Positions 34,601 through 47,319 of a DNA stretch of 64,000 nt are shown piece after piece. Below the pieces are notes generated by a model. The model was given only the letters and a program-made list of their open reading frames with translations. It was not told the DNA's origin and searched no databases. Numbering within the stretch: position 1 is the stretch's first letter; every line of letters begins with the position of its first letter. The position numbers and the translations under genes were made by a program. The stretch covers positions 1,081,083-1,145,082 of the forward strand of contig NC_019866.2 of assembly GCF_002234675.1 (NCBI RefSeq), written 5' to 3'. The stretch is from Oryzias latipes (taxonomy: Eukaryota > Chordata > Actinopteri > Beloniformes > Adrianichthyidae).

Positions 34601-37600
34601 CTTTAATCTTCTAGCCCCGCCCACTGCAAACGTTCAGTGATCGCGTCATCAAACGCCATCCTTCAGATCTTTGACCTGCTCCTCCAGTCCGCCCCCCCCC
34701 CTTCGCTTTTTACATTTGATCAGCAGGAATCTGCAGACGATGGGGTGGGGGGGTGTTGAGAGCTTCATCCATTCATTTATAACCCCCCCCCCCCCCCCCA
34801 ATCATTCAAGGAGGCCACACCGGCAAACACAATGTCACATCATCAACAGACATGGGGGGGGTTGAAACGCTAAAAACAAGTGTTTGTTTCTGCGGCTCCA
34901 TCAGTGCTTCACCCCTCTGTCCTCTTCTGCAGACCGACTACAATGACTCCACCTCTGAGGACTCTGACGACGGCCTGGACCTGAGTCGGTCAGAACCAGA
35001 AACCAAGCCCATTCTGTCTGTCCGTAAGTACTGAGCTTTGATGGGAGACGGCGGCCGGTTTGTCCACTGTGGTCGTGTGGTAGAGACCTTGTCTGCAGCA
35101 GTCGTCCTCTCCATTCACGGCACTTCTGTGTAGAACGTGATCTGGTCTTCCGTTTCCTTCAGTTCCGGTTCTCATGCTGGTTCTAGAGCGGTTGTGGTTC
35201 TGTGGAGGCTCACGCTAACCTTTGAAGATTCATTTCCTCGGCCTGATACGGTGTTGATAGCGGGCTGATGATGGCGCTGTAGCTCCGTTGGCGTCCGTCT
35301 CTTCTTGATGAGGCTGTGCTTCAGTGTGCAGCCACAGTCCAGCAGCTGCTCTCAGCCTCCAGTTTCCGCCTTTTGCAGAAGATCAGACGTTGGTTTCTCT
35401 AAAGGTTGAGACGCCTGGTTCGAGGTCGAGGATGGTCTCGCTGCTGAGCCGGTTCTACTCTGGTTCTTCTGGAGAACCTGTCAGACTCGGGGCATCGTCT
35501 GTCAGTGGACGTCATGGCAGTATGTCTACGTTTGATCTCCAAGCGTCCTCTTGTTAGCTCCAATAATCTGTCCGTGGTGGTGGACGGAGCGTCGCAGAGA
35601 ATCCCAGCTCCCTTCAGGCTTTTCTAGTCAATGTTCTGCTCCAAGCCAAATGCAGAAAACTCTGTAGATCTTCAAGAAGATTCTTTCAGTTTGCTTTGAA
35701 TTTCAGAGAACGTCCACAGTGACGGGAAACTCTGAAGATGGGGGGAGACTTGAACTTTGACCTCGTAGAGGAGAAATTCACCCCCACTTAATAAATAGAT
35801 CTGCAGTGCTGACCTGGTTCTTCACTGCTGTGAGCTGTTGCTCGCTGGGATTTAGTGTTGAAGGCCGAGTCGGTGGCGTGGAGGGAAGATGCTGTTTTAG
35901 GTGGAAATGAAACTTCTGGTGTGGCTGAAGTTTGTCTGGAATTTCCTGATCTTCAGAAATCAGCGGCATCAGGAAGTATCGTTGGACCATGAGTGAGCTG
36001 ATTTTTTCCTCTTCCTCCGTCTTTGTTGCTGATGTCTTCCGTAATGTCTCTGCAGAGAGGTCCGGTCACGCCGATCATTTCGACATCGTGGAGCGGGTCG
36101 AGATGGGCCAAATGGCGTCCATGTTCTTCAACAAAGGTAATGTTCTCCGTGCCTCGAGCTTCTCGTTAGCTCCATCCTCCTCCTCCAGCACTAATGGGAT
36201 CATTCCTCACCTCAGATGTTCGGTCCTCATTAACAAAGGAAGGCTGCTGGCGCTTTAATTGAATGTAATTATAAAAGGATAAATCTGCGTTGGTCATAAT
36301 TACCTGTTTGGGATCCTCGGCGGTGCCGGTCGTTTCTGTGCGGCGCATTGTGTGGGCGGGACCATCACCGCTGCAGATAGCTGACTGAGCTAATGAACCT
36401 TCTGAAGGCAGGATCACCTTGAAACCCAGAGCCTTCCTCAACCACGCTGGCCCTCCGTCTGCGGCGTCCCCCTTCAGCGCTCCGACAGCAGGTGGAGCAC
36501 TCGGCACGCTCACACGCGTGTGCGGCGAGGGCTGCAGTGCGCCGCCATCTGTCTGCCCGCTCACACAAGAGCCTCCGCCGGCGACCTTTTCCCACGGCGA
36601 GGCATGCGCGACACGCGAGGAGACATCGATCCGCAGTAAAGGAGATGAGCTCTCCGCCCCTCCCCCCATGCGGTGGGAATGCTGCCCGCTGTTTCTGAGC
36701 GGAGATGAATTTGAGGCACACGTGTCGCGGCGCGGCGCGCTCCGGGTCCTGACGGAGCACAGCTGGAATGCACAAACGCGCATTTGACCTTCACCAGCTT
36801 CTAATGTAAAGCTGACCTCTATGGTTTCACACAAAAATCGCATTAATGTCCTGTTTGTTTATCTTTTCGTCTGATTGAACAGAAGAACATAAACCAAAAT
36901 ATAAACCCTAAACCTGTCCTGCTGTGGCATTTTTGAAACGGTATTATAAAAATCAGTTTGTAACAAACACTACTTTATTTAAATTATTGAATGTTATCAA
37001 GACTTTTGGTTCTTCACGTAATGTTTTAACAGAATCAAATAACAATCGGAAACAGGAGAAACACACCTCCTGTAGAGCTTTTTCTAACATTAATTACATT
37101 TATTACATCCCAAGTGTCCTTTGCTCTATTGTCTCCCCCCCCCTCATAGAATCAGTGAAGATGCCCAAAGAAAGCGACATGTCCGTATCGGCCTCGGCCC
37201 ATTAATCCAAACCAAACTCCCCCCCCAGAAATAAACTGCTATAACAGTAAAAAATATGTGTGGGTACCCAAGAAAGAAAGACACAAAAAGTGGTTTCAGT
37301 CTCACCGACCCCGTTTAATAACGTTGGGGCGGGACTGCAGTGTAAACAGTCCACAGCATGAATAAACATGTGAAGATCATGAAAAGACCACATCCATTAT
37401 TTTCAGTGGATAACATGTTCATCACACTTCAAACGCGTGTTACTCCCCTCACATATAAACACGGGAGGGCTAATGGTTTTTTCCTTTTTCTCATAGTCAT
37501 TATGTGACCCTGTCTCAAGATATTCAATTGTTTGATTAAATTAAAAGTGACAACTCGCTCTAAATTAATGGCAATAAAGGAGTTTAAAAACTTTATTGTC

Positions 37601-40600
37601 CTAGGAGGGAAGACGGAGGCCGAGGCTGGACTGACAGATGCATCCTCTGGGTGTTTGATTAACATGCAGGAATGCATAAAAAAGGACACGATTTCATGTT
37701 AGATGTACATGTCGTCCCCCGCCGCCCCATTCTCCACAGATAATAGAACGCTGAAGTGATTGAGCGCCGCTCCTTTGTCCTTTTCATGTAATTAAAAGGC
37801 GCCCGTCCTGCTGCTGGAGCGGCGCTCTCTGAGGACGTCTTCAGCTGAAATTGACGTGGCAGCAGCTGTACGCAGGCTTGGAAGAAGGCCACAGGTTTGG
37901 CATCAGCCTGACCTGCAGCCACTGACAGGAATGTTGATGGGGCGGGTTTATCTGCACCGCCGCAGAACGCGTAGCTGCAACCTTCACGTCGACGCGTTGA
38001 AAGTTGATTAAAGGACGACTTTGGCTAAAGTCAGAGAGGCAGCCGCTAACAGAGAACTGTCCTTGCATCAGCATCTTGTCTCAGGCGATCTCACCGCGGC
38101 GATATGATGCGGCGAGGAACATGGAGGCTGAGCAAACAGCGGGATTGATTTGTCAACACGTGCCGTCCTTCAGGAGCGTGGTCGCCAATACTAATTCGCT
38201 CCAGCGTTGCGCCGCCTTCCTTCCGTCTAATCAGAACCCGAATTGGAGCTTTTTTTTGACCACGCTTCAGCGACTTTTGCTTAAATGTCAGACTTGATGA
38301 AAGTAGGGTTTTCTCCAGCTTGTGTCTCCATAATGTTCTGTTATCCACAACCTTGTAAACCGGCGCTTCAGTGTCAGTGGCGTGTTATAATGCTGGAGCG
38401 GGATCAATGTGTGGATCGATATTCCAAGAGCAATCCCCGCACAGCAGTTCTTCACAGCAGCTTAACTCCTTCCCCGAAACTGAACCGGGTTCTGTTTGAC
38501 TTTTATTTCTCCACTGAAGGAGTCAATTTGATCTTCAGGAAACTGCAGAAAGGAGGGAATTTGCCTTAAAAAAACAAATATCCTTACTGTGGATAACTTT
38601 ATTTAAATGTTTGGTTCATTAATGGCCTTTTCGTCTCCCTAGTTGCCGCTAATTTTACTTCATCAGACTTTCACTTAAGTTTAGAGACATGAGTGGAGAT
38701 AATAGAGCTTTTGAGTAACCGCAGGTTTAAAAACAGTTTAACATTTGACACGAGTCTAAACGCCGCTGCATTTAGCCTACAGGCCGGGCTTTGGACATGC
38801 CAGCCTTATCCCATGATGGATAGAATGAGGTGAAATCTGGGACGATGTTTTCTGATGGAGGCGTTCAAGGAGCCTCTTCCAAAAATAAGTTTATGTAAAT
38901 GCACATTATGGGTTTTCATGCTCAAAACTGTTGTTTTAGGCAAGTTTTTATGATTCTTAAGTCGGTTTTCAGGCTCTGTGTAGAAAATGTGAGGACATTG
39001 AACGAGTGCTGAAAGTGATTTTTGACCAATCGGGGACTTTTCGTTGGTAGTGATGGATAGGTGTCGTTCTTTTTCATTCACAGAAGTGAAAAGCCTTTTA
39101 TAGTAAACCATATCCATGTAGATGATCATATGTTACCCTAAAGAACACATTTTTTATAAATTAAGAGTTATTTTCGCAGCTCATTTTCCTACCTTAAGTA
39201 AGACTACTTGATCTCTGAGGCTCCGCCTTTTGCTCCTTGTGGGTGCCGCCCATTTCATGACGTCATCCTAGCATCGGCCTCATCAGTGTCTGCGTTTCGC
39301 CCACGAAAACAAACAACTGAACTTTTGCAAAGACGGATGTGCATATTGTTCATATAAAAACGGGCGATCACCGCTAGGTCCTCTGAGTGGGTGTGTCTGT
39401 TAGCCTGGGGGCGGAGCTGGGAGTGCAGACACTTCCTGGAAGGGGCGGTTCTTCACTTTGTGATGTCACAATGTAAGAACCCGCTCGGTTTTTATCTTAA
39501 TCTTAAAAAACTGGTGTGATTTTTGTCCAAAGTAAAAGTACAAAATTCTCATTACAACATGCTATTTTCTCTTCATATTTAAACATTTATTGATAAAAAT
39601 AAAACAATACAAATACAGATCGATAGAGACACAAGTCTTAATCGTAATAAATTGCTGGATGGAATCAGAGATCCGCCGTTTTTTTTCTGCTGTGGACATT
39701 TTCAACAAAACTCAGTTTTATTTTTGTGGCTTTGCTGCTCCTTCTGGGTTTTACTCTGACAGAAACGGGCCAGAATGGTTAAAAAATGCAGAATCCCGGT
39801 GGAACAGAACCGATACGAAGTCCAAAGTCCGTGTCTGCCTCCAAGCAATGTCAATACGAGACAGAGGCACCTGATTGGTTGGAATCTGGACCAATCAGCA
39901 GCTGTTAGATGGCAGATTTGTCAAGCTAAACGGAAACTTATGAACGCAAAATCAAAGATGGGAAAAAGGTGAGATATGAGTCACAACGCATGTGAAAACA
40001 TTTGTGTTGCAAACGCAAAATTATATTTTTTTCAAAGCAAGAGAAAAAGTCCTTGAAGGACTTAGAAGGATTTGTTTGCAACGTGGGGCCATAAATATCA
40101 CTTCATAGGTTTTTTGGATTGGGAGGGGCTGGTGCTCAGAGAGCAGGCTTTCAGAGGAATACTCAGAAAATGCGTTAATGGATCCAAATACCACTTTTAG
40201 ATCGTTTCTAGTGAGGAGTGAACATTACATTACACTAAATTGATTCTGCATGTTATAGGGCCTTTATTATTTGGGGAACCGGTTTAGCTCGTGCTGGTTT
40301 GCGGCGCCTTCCGTCCGTGCAACCAGGGTTCGATTCCGGGCTGCCTCCCTGTTCCCTTCTCCACCTCCGTGCCGGTTCCAAGCCCGGTTGAGAAGGTTGC
40401 GTCAGGAAGGGCATCCGGCGTAAAAAAAACATTGCCAAGTTTACCATGCGACTTGTTCGCTGTGGCGACCCCTGATGGGAGAAGCCGAAAGAGGAAGAAG
40501 AAGATAGGGCCTTTATTATTTGGGTTAGGAATTGTATGACATTTCTTTTATCAGAATAGAGATGTGAAAGAAAAACCAGATTCACCAGATTTGCACTGCT

Positions 40601-43600
40601 TTGACATTTTACACCACGCCCTTTTCCAACTGAGTACATGCGCTAGTATCGCGTAGCGACCAGAACAGTGTGAACAAAAGCGTGTTCAAAAAGCCACGTT
40701 TAGGCGCCACACATGCTGGGTTATGTTCAAGAACATCCTGAGAACGCCACACGGCAGAACTGGAATACTGCTGTAATGGGAACACTGGTGCAGAGATGTA
40801 CCTAAACCATCAGTTAAGTGGTCACACCACGATGAGGTCAGGGTGACTGGGAAAAGTGGAACATTGCTTTATTGCGGTATCTTGTTTCCATGACTTGAAC
40901 CCACCTCAGGGATTTTCAGGGAACTTCAGTTTTTTGGTCCGTTTCTGTAGCGGTTCTGACTGGTCTCTTGGCTCCCGAGCTCTGAAAGAGTAGAAGCGCT
41001 CGCTGTCGTGTCGGCTGTCAGGTCGGTTGGAGGAAATGGGTTCTCGGTGAAACGCTGCGCTGCAGCACGGAAACCCATTCTGCAGCGTTTTTGCCCGTGG
41101 CTCCGGGTGATTGGGATATTAGTTACAGCGCCGTGACGGCCTGCTGCCTCGTGGCCATGAAGATACCTGCCGCTAACTGACAGCTGCACAGAGAACAGGA
41201 TGTCTTTATCTGCAGCTGAGTTATTCATGCCTTTTGTCTGCGCTTGAATGAGGGAAAAGAGACGAAGAAGTAGCTTCCTGAGGAGTGAATTATCTGCAAA
41301 CATTGGTTTTTCCCAGCAGTCCCCTCTGATTGCTGAATGAAAGGTTGATAATCGCCTTCCTTATGGTGATGTCGCTGCGTTGGCGCCACCCTCAGCCCTT
41401 CAGGAAACGGCGTGGTCCGTGGAGCCACAAATCTGTCAGCTTTTATCGCTTTTTAATGGAGCCTGGCTCTAATTTCTTTCCCTGTGATAAATTAGCGGAG
41501 TGGTCGGCCTGGATGGTTAAAACTTGGGTCTGAGGATCCGGGAGGATGATTGATGTGCGGCACGCACCGTTGTCCGCTGGAGAACGCTCTCCATCCGGGT
41601 CGGCCACTCAGACTTTCTCCAGCTGAGCCATTTGTGTTTTTAATTAATGTCATTAATGTTCTTCGGTAAAACAAAGAGGTTTGCAAACCAAATGTTGGGA
41701 TGTAATGGGGGATATGCGTGGGCGTGCATTTCAATAACAGACGGCGAGGTTTGACATTCAGGCCTGTCAGCGATAAATCACGCTGAAGTGTTTGGACGGC
41801 TGCAAAAATGAAAAATGTGTTTGTTTGTCACCCATTGATCTTATCTTCCTTCAGAACCCAGAATCCTTCATGGCTTAATCATTTTGTCTTTCAGTTGGCG
41901 TCAACATGTTCTACATCTGCATCATCGTGTACCTGTACGGGGATCTGGCCATCTACGCCGCCGCCGTGCCCATCTCCCTGATGGAGGTTGCCTGGTGAGA
42001 ACGCCTCCTCTCCTCTTGGCTGCGCTGCTCGCTGTGGTTACGGGTGTTCTGGTGGGAACTTCAGGCCGGTTCTGGTATTCCGTGCTCGTTCTCTGCTCAT
42101 ATGGCGTTTGGTCAAAACAATAAAGCTGTGCTGACAGAGGCCTTCAGGCCCGGTCGCCTCCCTGGACCTTCGGCGCCGTCGACCTGCTGCCAGACGGGCT
42201 TTTATTGCAGGTCTGTTTGTTTTCCTGTGGACTCTCTGGTTGATCCCAGGAGAAGCTTGATGGCAGAAACGCTCCTGGTCGTCTTTTGATGAGTTCTGAT
42301 GGTTAAAGATTTAAACCTAAAGGTCCAGGCGGTTTTAAACTTTTAACAAACCTGTCACAACTTTTATTGTGCTGTATCGTTTTTAAATTAGATTTTTTTT
42401 TAATAGTAAATAAGAATGAAGGTCATAGAGTATCAAGTCGGTTTTTTTATTGAAAAATTAATTTATTACATTTTAAAGTAGACTTTTATTAAACCATCAT
42501 TATACCATGGTCCAGGTGAAATCTCAATTCTGATTGGCTGCTGGGTGTGCGTTAAAAAGTGATATACCACAGGATAATCGCACGGTGATAAAAGAAGTTC
42601 GGGCACCTAGCTTAAATGTTGGTATCACTGCGCCGGCTTCTTTAAAAAAACCTTTATCTGCATCATTTGGACAAAAACAAGCTGTAAGAGGAGAACTTTC
42701 TCTCTGAACTGATGCTTTATTCAACCCATCGGGATGATCAGCATTTATATATATCACTTTATATCGCTGAGTCTTTACTGCAGCGGTGGTGCGGCGCAAC
42801 GCGGACTATTTGTTACGTGCACCACGTAACAAGTAGTCCACTTTTTGTGATATAGCGATCCACATTGGAAAAAACAAGAATTAAGGACTAAAAACAGGTT
42901 ACCGTAATTTCCGGACTATAAGCCGCTACTTTTTTCCTGCGCTTACAGCCGTGCGGCTTATTCAGTGACGCGGCTAATTTATGGTTTTAATTGGCGGCCG
43001 CCATGTACGCATTTTCGGACACAGTGAATGGTTTGTATTCTCTATCTAACACCAAGCACAAGTCATTTGTTTTTCAACACACCTCTAAGCAGCCAAACAG
43101 CATGGAGTTGACTTCAGGTCTTAGACACTTCAGTCATGGTTCAACCAAACGAAACACGCATGCCCGGCCGCATCCCAGAATCCTTTGGTGCCATTAGACC
43201 CAACGTGCATGTGATCGCCACTACAATATGATGCAGCTTTCAAGTTAAAAGCAATCGTTAAAAGCAGCGTGAAAAAATCCACCATCACCATCGGGTTTGG
43301 AAAAGCCGGTCAGCTGCGTGACGGAGAGAACAGCGCATGGAGTGAATTTACCTCAGAGTCATAGTGACTCGGCTGGCTGCACGTAAATATGTGAGAATAA
43401 CATCAGCCTTTATTTTGTCGGGACACGACTGGAAACACAAATTGACGTGGTCGTGTTAACGGTTTCTAAGGACTGAGCGGAGTTTTGCATTGAAAAGCTC
43501 ACAGCCTCCGTGTGAGCTGGAGACATGTTTTCCTGCTGCTCATCACATAGAGCTGCGGGGCTGATGGCAGTCTGATGGCTCCCACACGTAACAACGCATC

Positions 43601-45909
43601 CGCCCCTCATACACAAAACGTACAGTATTAAGTCTGATTGCTCTGCACAGACACGATTTGCTCCGTTCACCGGCGCAATGGGGACGAAGCGCTCCTCCTT
43701 GAAGCCGCCCTGGCCAGAGCTGTCGGAGTAGATAGGAAGGAGCGCGCGGAGAGCAGAGGCGTCGAGCCATTCTGCCGGCTGCAGCCAGGGCTTACTCGAG
43801 GCGTCCGCGGAGCAACAGTGTTTGTGGTGGAAGGAAACTTCTGACCCACGCGCCGCGCTGAGGCGCGCACTTTTCAGTCGTCGCTGCTTTATTGCTCCGT
43901 ACTTGCTCATTCTTAAAAATGTACAACAGTATGGCGAGCCGGGCATTGGCCCCGCCTTTAGCCCCTAAGACTCATGGGAAATGGGGGATCGCGGATGTAA
44001 ATTTCCTCATCATAACTGAGGGATGTAATGTTGATTATATGGTTACTGTTTGTAATTTTATGTATGATACCTAGATTGTAAATAAGTTAAAAAAAATAAA
44101 AAAATGAATAAAAAAAACCATAACTGAGGAACTTGTGAACAGAATAGAGTTCCATGCTGTTTGGCAGATGTAGATAAACTCAAATACATGAGCCTGAGGC
44201 AAAGCTGACTCCACCCACTGTGTGCTAATAAATCACACTTACTCTGGGAGTCAGGACGTGATTTATCAGGATGACAATGTTGCCTAAAACATGCGGCTTG
44301 TACTCCCGACGCGGCTTGTGTATGTATGAAAGTAGTTAAACACGTGAAAATGGGTGGGTGCGGCTAGTAATTGGGTGCGCTTTGTAGTCCGGAATTTACG
44401 GTACTATTTATTTATTTTATAAGTGACCATGATATAAGCGGGTTAATGGCCTTCGAAGTGTGCATGAAGACTTTTTAACGCACTTCACGAAAGCGAAGGC
44501 TTCCACGGCGTGCGTTAAAAAGTGATAATGCACACTTCGTCGGCCATTAAGGCTTACTTTAACAACAGAAACATTCTCTATAACTTAATGATCACAAAAC
44601 ACTGTATATTTATTCTACAGTTTATAAGCTGCTCCTTAAGCGTTGTTCAAAGTCCCACTTTGATCATCTTCTGATGTGTTTTCAAAGAGTTCCCAATGAT
44701 CTATGTAACGTTGCTTTCTTTTAATTCCGTCTATATTGGTTTAAACAAAAAAGGGTCTTTAAATATGGAGCCTAAATAACCTTTTTAATGTTGAGGAAAA
44801 AATGACAACGAGGAAGAAAATATTCTTTTTAAAGGAAAAGACGTCCAATAATTTTTCTCTGAATATCAAATGTCTTCATCATTTTTGTACCTTTTTTAAG
44901 GTCAATTTCAGTTTTTCCAACTACAAACAGAATCATTTAAAGTTCTGATCGTCTTCTGATCTGTTTTCAAAGTGTGGTCTTTTAATTTTGATGATGCAGT
45001 TTTTAGGAAAAATCCCCCAAAAACTGTGTCGTTTTCTGGGACATAGTTTCTGCAGAGCGCTGGCATTTCTCACAAACATATCTTTTTGGTTATTGTGCTG
45101 TTTTCCCTTCATCTATGGTCAAATTTGATCATTTCTTTCTTTCTTTATTTGTTTTTGGGCCCATTCTTACCTTTGAAGTTTCATTTTCATCCAACAATGA
45201 AGCTTTCAAACCTGCATTTTCTCCCTTTAGTTTATATATAAATTCCAAAAGAATTTAATACAAATGTACAACTTGTGAAGTAGCCTGTAGACGACACACA
45301 AAGCTTTTATTTTGGAGTAAATCTCTGTCACATGGACTCAGGAATCCTGGGATTTTCTGACAGGTGAGTCTAAGTGGGCGTTAATTGCTCCACATAACTC
45401 ACTGTGTTGCCTCATCCTTTCTGAAACCATCTGCTTCTTCAGACGGCGTTCCCCGTCGCCTGCGCTCTTCACCGTACGGCGAGCACGGCTACAGATGTTT
45501 AAGGCGGGAAGATTTACGCCGCTGCAGTCGTCAGTTTCAGTTCACGCACTCTTCCTCGTCTGTCTGAAACGTCCCCCCTCCCCTCAAACAGCTGCTCGCG
45601 TCTGAATTCCTCAGAAAAACCTATATATTCCATAATCGTTCCTGCCCGTCAGGCGGGGAGGGAGGCAGTCATGGTGTGACTCCTTCATTCAAACGGGATT
45701 TCTGCAACGAGCGAAACAATCCAGGCTTTTACTGAACCAAATTCACCAGGAATCATTCGTGTCCTCACTGCTCCTTTGTTGGTCGTAACCCTGTGCCTGT
45801 GTGTCCGTGCAGCGGAAACCGCTCCTGCAGCGCTGGAGGCGTGAAGTTCAACGACACGGACGCCTGCTGGGGCCCGGTGACCAGAGCAGACGCATACCGA
45901 GTGTTTCTG
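31700..45909 (+). CDS. tmem104: tmem104, multi-pass membrane protein, first seven coding exons (partial)
   Basis: TMEM104 is a multi-pass membrane protein related to amino-acid transporters; its substrate is not established as far as I know. Exons: 31700-31744, 32944-33065, 33185-33266, 34933-35023, 36056-36136, 41895-41994, 45813-45909 (618 nt, 206 codons, in phase, ending at a codon boundary). Landmarks very close to human are MAGGITDRGEPYS, VGLVYMFNLIVGTGALTMPK, FVIEAMAAANAQL, ERVEMGQMASMFFNK, IIVYLYGDLAIYAAAVP and DTDACWGPVTRADAYRVFL. Exon 4 encodes an acidic Ser/Asp stretch (STSEDSDDGLDLS), as in human. The first two membrane helices are complete. The remaining exons (from the equivalent of AIFTLLLGPFTFFD) were not found before the right edge, so the gene runs on. 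Introns 5, 6 and 7 are long and repeat-rich. Confidence 0.95.
32270..32680 (-). mobile_element. RTE-like LINE fragment in tmem104 intron 1
   Basis: On the minus strand broken frames give MFADDIVFY (reverse-transcriptase active site), then FALERRGMKVSCRKT, a phrase typical of RTE-clade fish LINEs. Upstream frames carry EVAAEMRRNGGEEFWFH. It is frameshifted and antisense to tmem104. Confidence 0.65.
34783..34799. repeat. poly-C run
   Basis: About 17 consecutive C in tmem104 intron 3, with further short C and G runs on both sides (34690, 34745, 34855). Confidence 0.9.
36300..36800. other. CpG-rich block inside tmem104 intron 5
   Basis: About 500 bp is clearly richer in GC and CpG than the rest of this intron (for example GCGCGGCGCGCTCC near 36731). 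Long open frames on both strands arise from the base composition; none shows a known domain or splice context. It could be an internal regulatory island. The rest of intron 5 (36800-40250 and 40525-41890) shows nothing I can name. Confidence 0.4.
40276..40503 (+). mobile_element. tRNA-derived SINE with 21-bp target-site duplication
   Basis: The head has an A box-like TTAGCTCGTGCTGG and a perfect B box GGTTCGATTCC (40327-40337). The tail reads GGAAGGGCATCCGGCG, then CTGTGGCGACCCCTGATGGG and AGAAGCCGAAAGAGG, a tail shared with fish RTE-type LINEs. The 21 bp before it (40255-40275, starting ATAGGGCC) are repeated exactly after it (40504-40524). This is a recent, intact insertion. Confidence 0.93.
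42803..42839. repeat. hairpin with 17-bp arms
   Basis: GGACTATTTGTTACGTG (42803-42819) pairs with 42823-42839 with one mismatch and a 3-nt spacer. Looser pairing (TATATCGCTGA and TGATATAGCG) continues outside it. Confidence 0.75.
42902..44401. mobile_element. DNA transposon with CCGTAAWTTCCGGACTA ends (1.5 kb)
   Basis: The left end CCGTAATTTCCGGACTATAA and the right end (44375-44401, complement CCGTAAATTCCGGACTACAA) are inverted. A TA lies immediately outside each end, consistent with a TA duplication. Subterminal segments on both sides repeat GCGGCT. No transposase frame was recognised; open frames at 43410-43946 match nothing I know. Confidence 0.75.
44441..44552. repeat. long foldback (about 112 bp)
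   Basis: GGTTAATGGCCTTCGAAGTG and following bases pair with CACACTTCGTCGGCCATTAA at 44530-44549. An inner pair ACTTTTTAACGCAC / GTGCGTTAAAAAGT continues the stem. The same GTGCGTTAAAAAGTGAT phrase occurs at 42548, on the other side of the transposon at 42902-44401. Confidence 0.75.
44640..45130 (-). mobile_element. family A element, diverged copy
   Basis: It begins with the outer end AAAGTCCCACTTTGATCATC and includes GGGACATAGTTTCTGCAGAG (about 45038). It is more diverged than the copies at 46075 and 47320. Confidence 0.5.
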
Positions 45910-46074
45910 GTGAGATCTTCATTTCAAACAGCCGTCGCACAAAGTTCTGCCCGACCTGCTCGGTGCTCCGGCTGATCGGACCACGCGTCTGATGCAGCCG
46001 TGAGCGGGGGGGTGGGGGTGAGAAACCTCACGGCGGCGCTTTGCTTTTCCAGACACGAGGTCTTCAAAGTGGTA

Positions 46075-46440
46075 TTTTAATCATCGAAACCTGTGTCGTT
46101 GTCTAGGACGTAGTTTCTGCAGAGCGGCAGGAGTTCATTAGAAATCCCCCTCTGTGTTGTGGGCGGGACTGTTGGTATGAAGCAACCCCCACCCCCCTGT
46201 TCCCCTTTCCTGTTGCTCTGAGCAGGGAGCATCCAGCCTGTCTAGCATATTTAGGTCACAAATACAATCTTTTTCCAACTGTATTTTTTCATCAGCTCCT
46301 GATTCACTGCGATTTGAATAAATAAATACTGAGATATGCAATTTTAAATTTTTTATATGTGTCCTCCCTCATCAGAAAAATGCTATAAGAACATCTTAAT
46401 ACCACCAAAAACACAATTTTCATTAGAGTGGGTCTTTCGT
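46075..46440 (-). mobile_element. family A element, copy
   Basis: It shares GACGTAGTTTCTGCAGAGCG and then GGCAGGAGTTCAT with the copy at 47380, contains TCAGCTCCTGATTCAC, and ends ATTTTCATTAGAGTGGGTCT, the outer end of the family. Confidence 0.7.
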
Positions 46441-46865
46441 GGTTGATGCCTTCACCTTTAGTTCTTGATGGGAAATTTCGCCGTTTTGATTCTTGATTCC
46501 AAACCTTTATTTATTACACCTCCTTTCAAAGTGAAGTCACCATCAAACAGAAAGTCCTAAAACACTTCCTTCATCAGGGCAGTTTTTAAATCAGCTTCTC
46601 CAGAATTCTCTGACAGAAATAGTGTCTTTGTTTGGATATGGATGTAAATGACTGCAAAAAGTTTTCATCTCCTAAACGCCTGGATTTGGACTTTCTGCGG
46701 TTCTGTAAAGTCTGGATTAAGAAACATAGTTGCAAACACATTTTTGATTTATTTCATTTCATTTAGTTTGTTTGACACGGACCATGTCATGAGCATTAAC
46801 CGAAGGGAAGATGCTCCGTACCAGTCTGCAGCTCTCAGAGCTCATTTCCATCTGCATCCCTTCAG

Positions 46866-47040
46866 GTGAGCCTCAAGGGAACTGAGACACACCTGTGCTG
46901 CCCTTAAGATGCAGCCGCTCCTCTGTGCGACCCGCACAACCCCAGAACATGTGTCACCTGTGTGGGTCAACCCCCGTACAGGTGACGTGTCTAAGGCTTA
47001 AATCAGTTTTGGAAGGAACGTGTGACCCCTGGACGCTGAC
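46866..47040 (+). repeat. family B repeat, copy 1
   Basis: GTGAGCCTCAAGGGAACTGA, GACACACCTGTGCT and GGGTCAACCCCCGTACAGGT match the copy at 51505-51640 in order. An inner imperfect palindrome (CACCTGT ... ACAGGTG) is present. Confidence 0.6.
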
Positions 47041-47319
47041 ACCAACCTGTGCTGAATAGAAAGTTTCCATCGGCATAAGGAGGAGAGTCTGCTTAAGCCT
47101 GAGCGTCTGACGGGAAAAGGCTTTTGTCCTTGGAACGAGCCGAGTTTTAACTTTGAACAGCGACAGTGATGTATGTCCCGATTTCACAGCTCAGTTCGGA
47201 GCCTTTCGGCTCTGCGCCCCTTTTTCTGCTAAAAGCAATTAGCTAAAAAAAAAACCTCCACCGGCCGAGAAAAACCTTCAGCTTCATTTTAATTAAAGAC
47301 CGTCCAAACATTTCCTGAC

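Noticed and set aside
36166-36843. 225-residue frame on the minus strand
   Set aside because: It lies in a GC-rich intron segment of tmem104, has low-complexity composition, no domain and no splice context.
40276-40350. Possible tRNA gene
   Set aside because: It has A and B boxes but no proper cloverleaf or acceptor stem; it is the head of a SINE.
43410-43946. 178-residue frame on the minus strand inside the element at 42902-44401
   Set aside because: No similarity to a transposase or to any family I recognise; it starts and ends without gene-like context.
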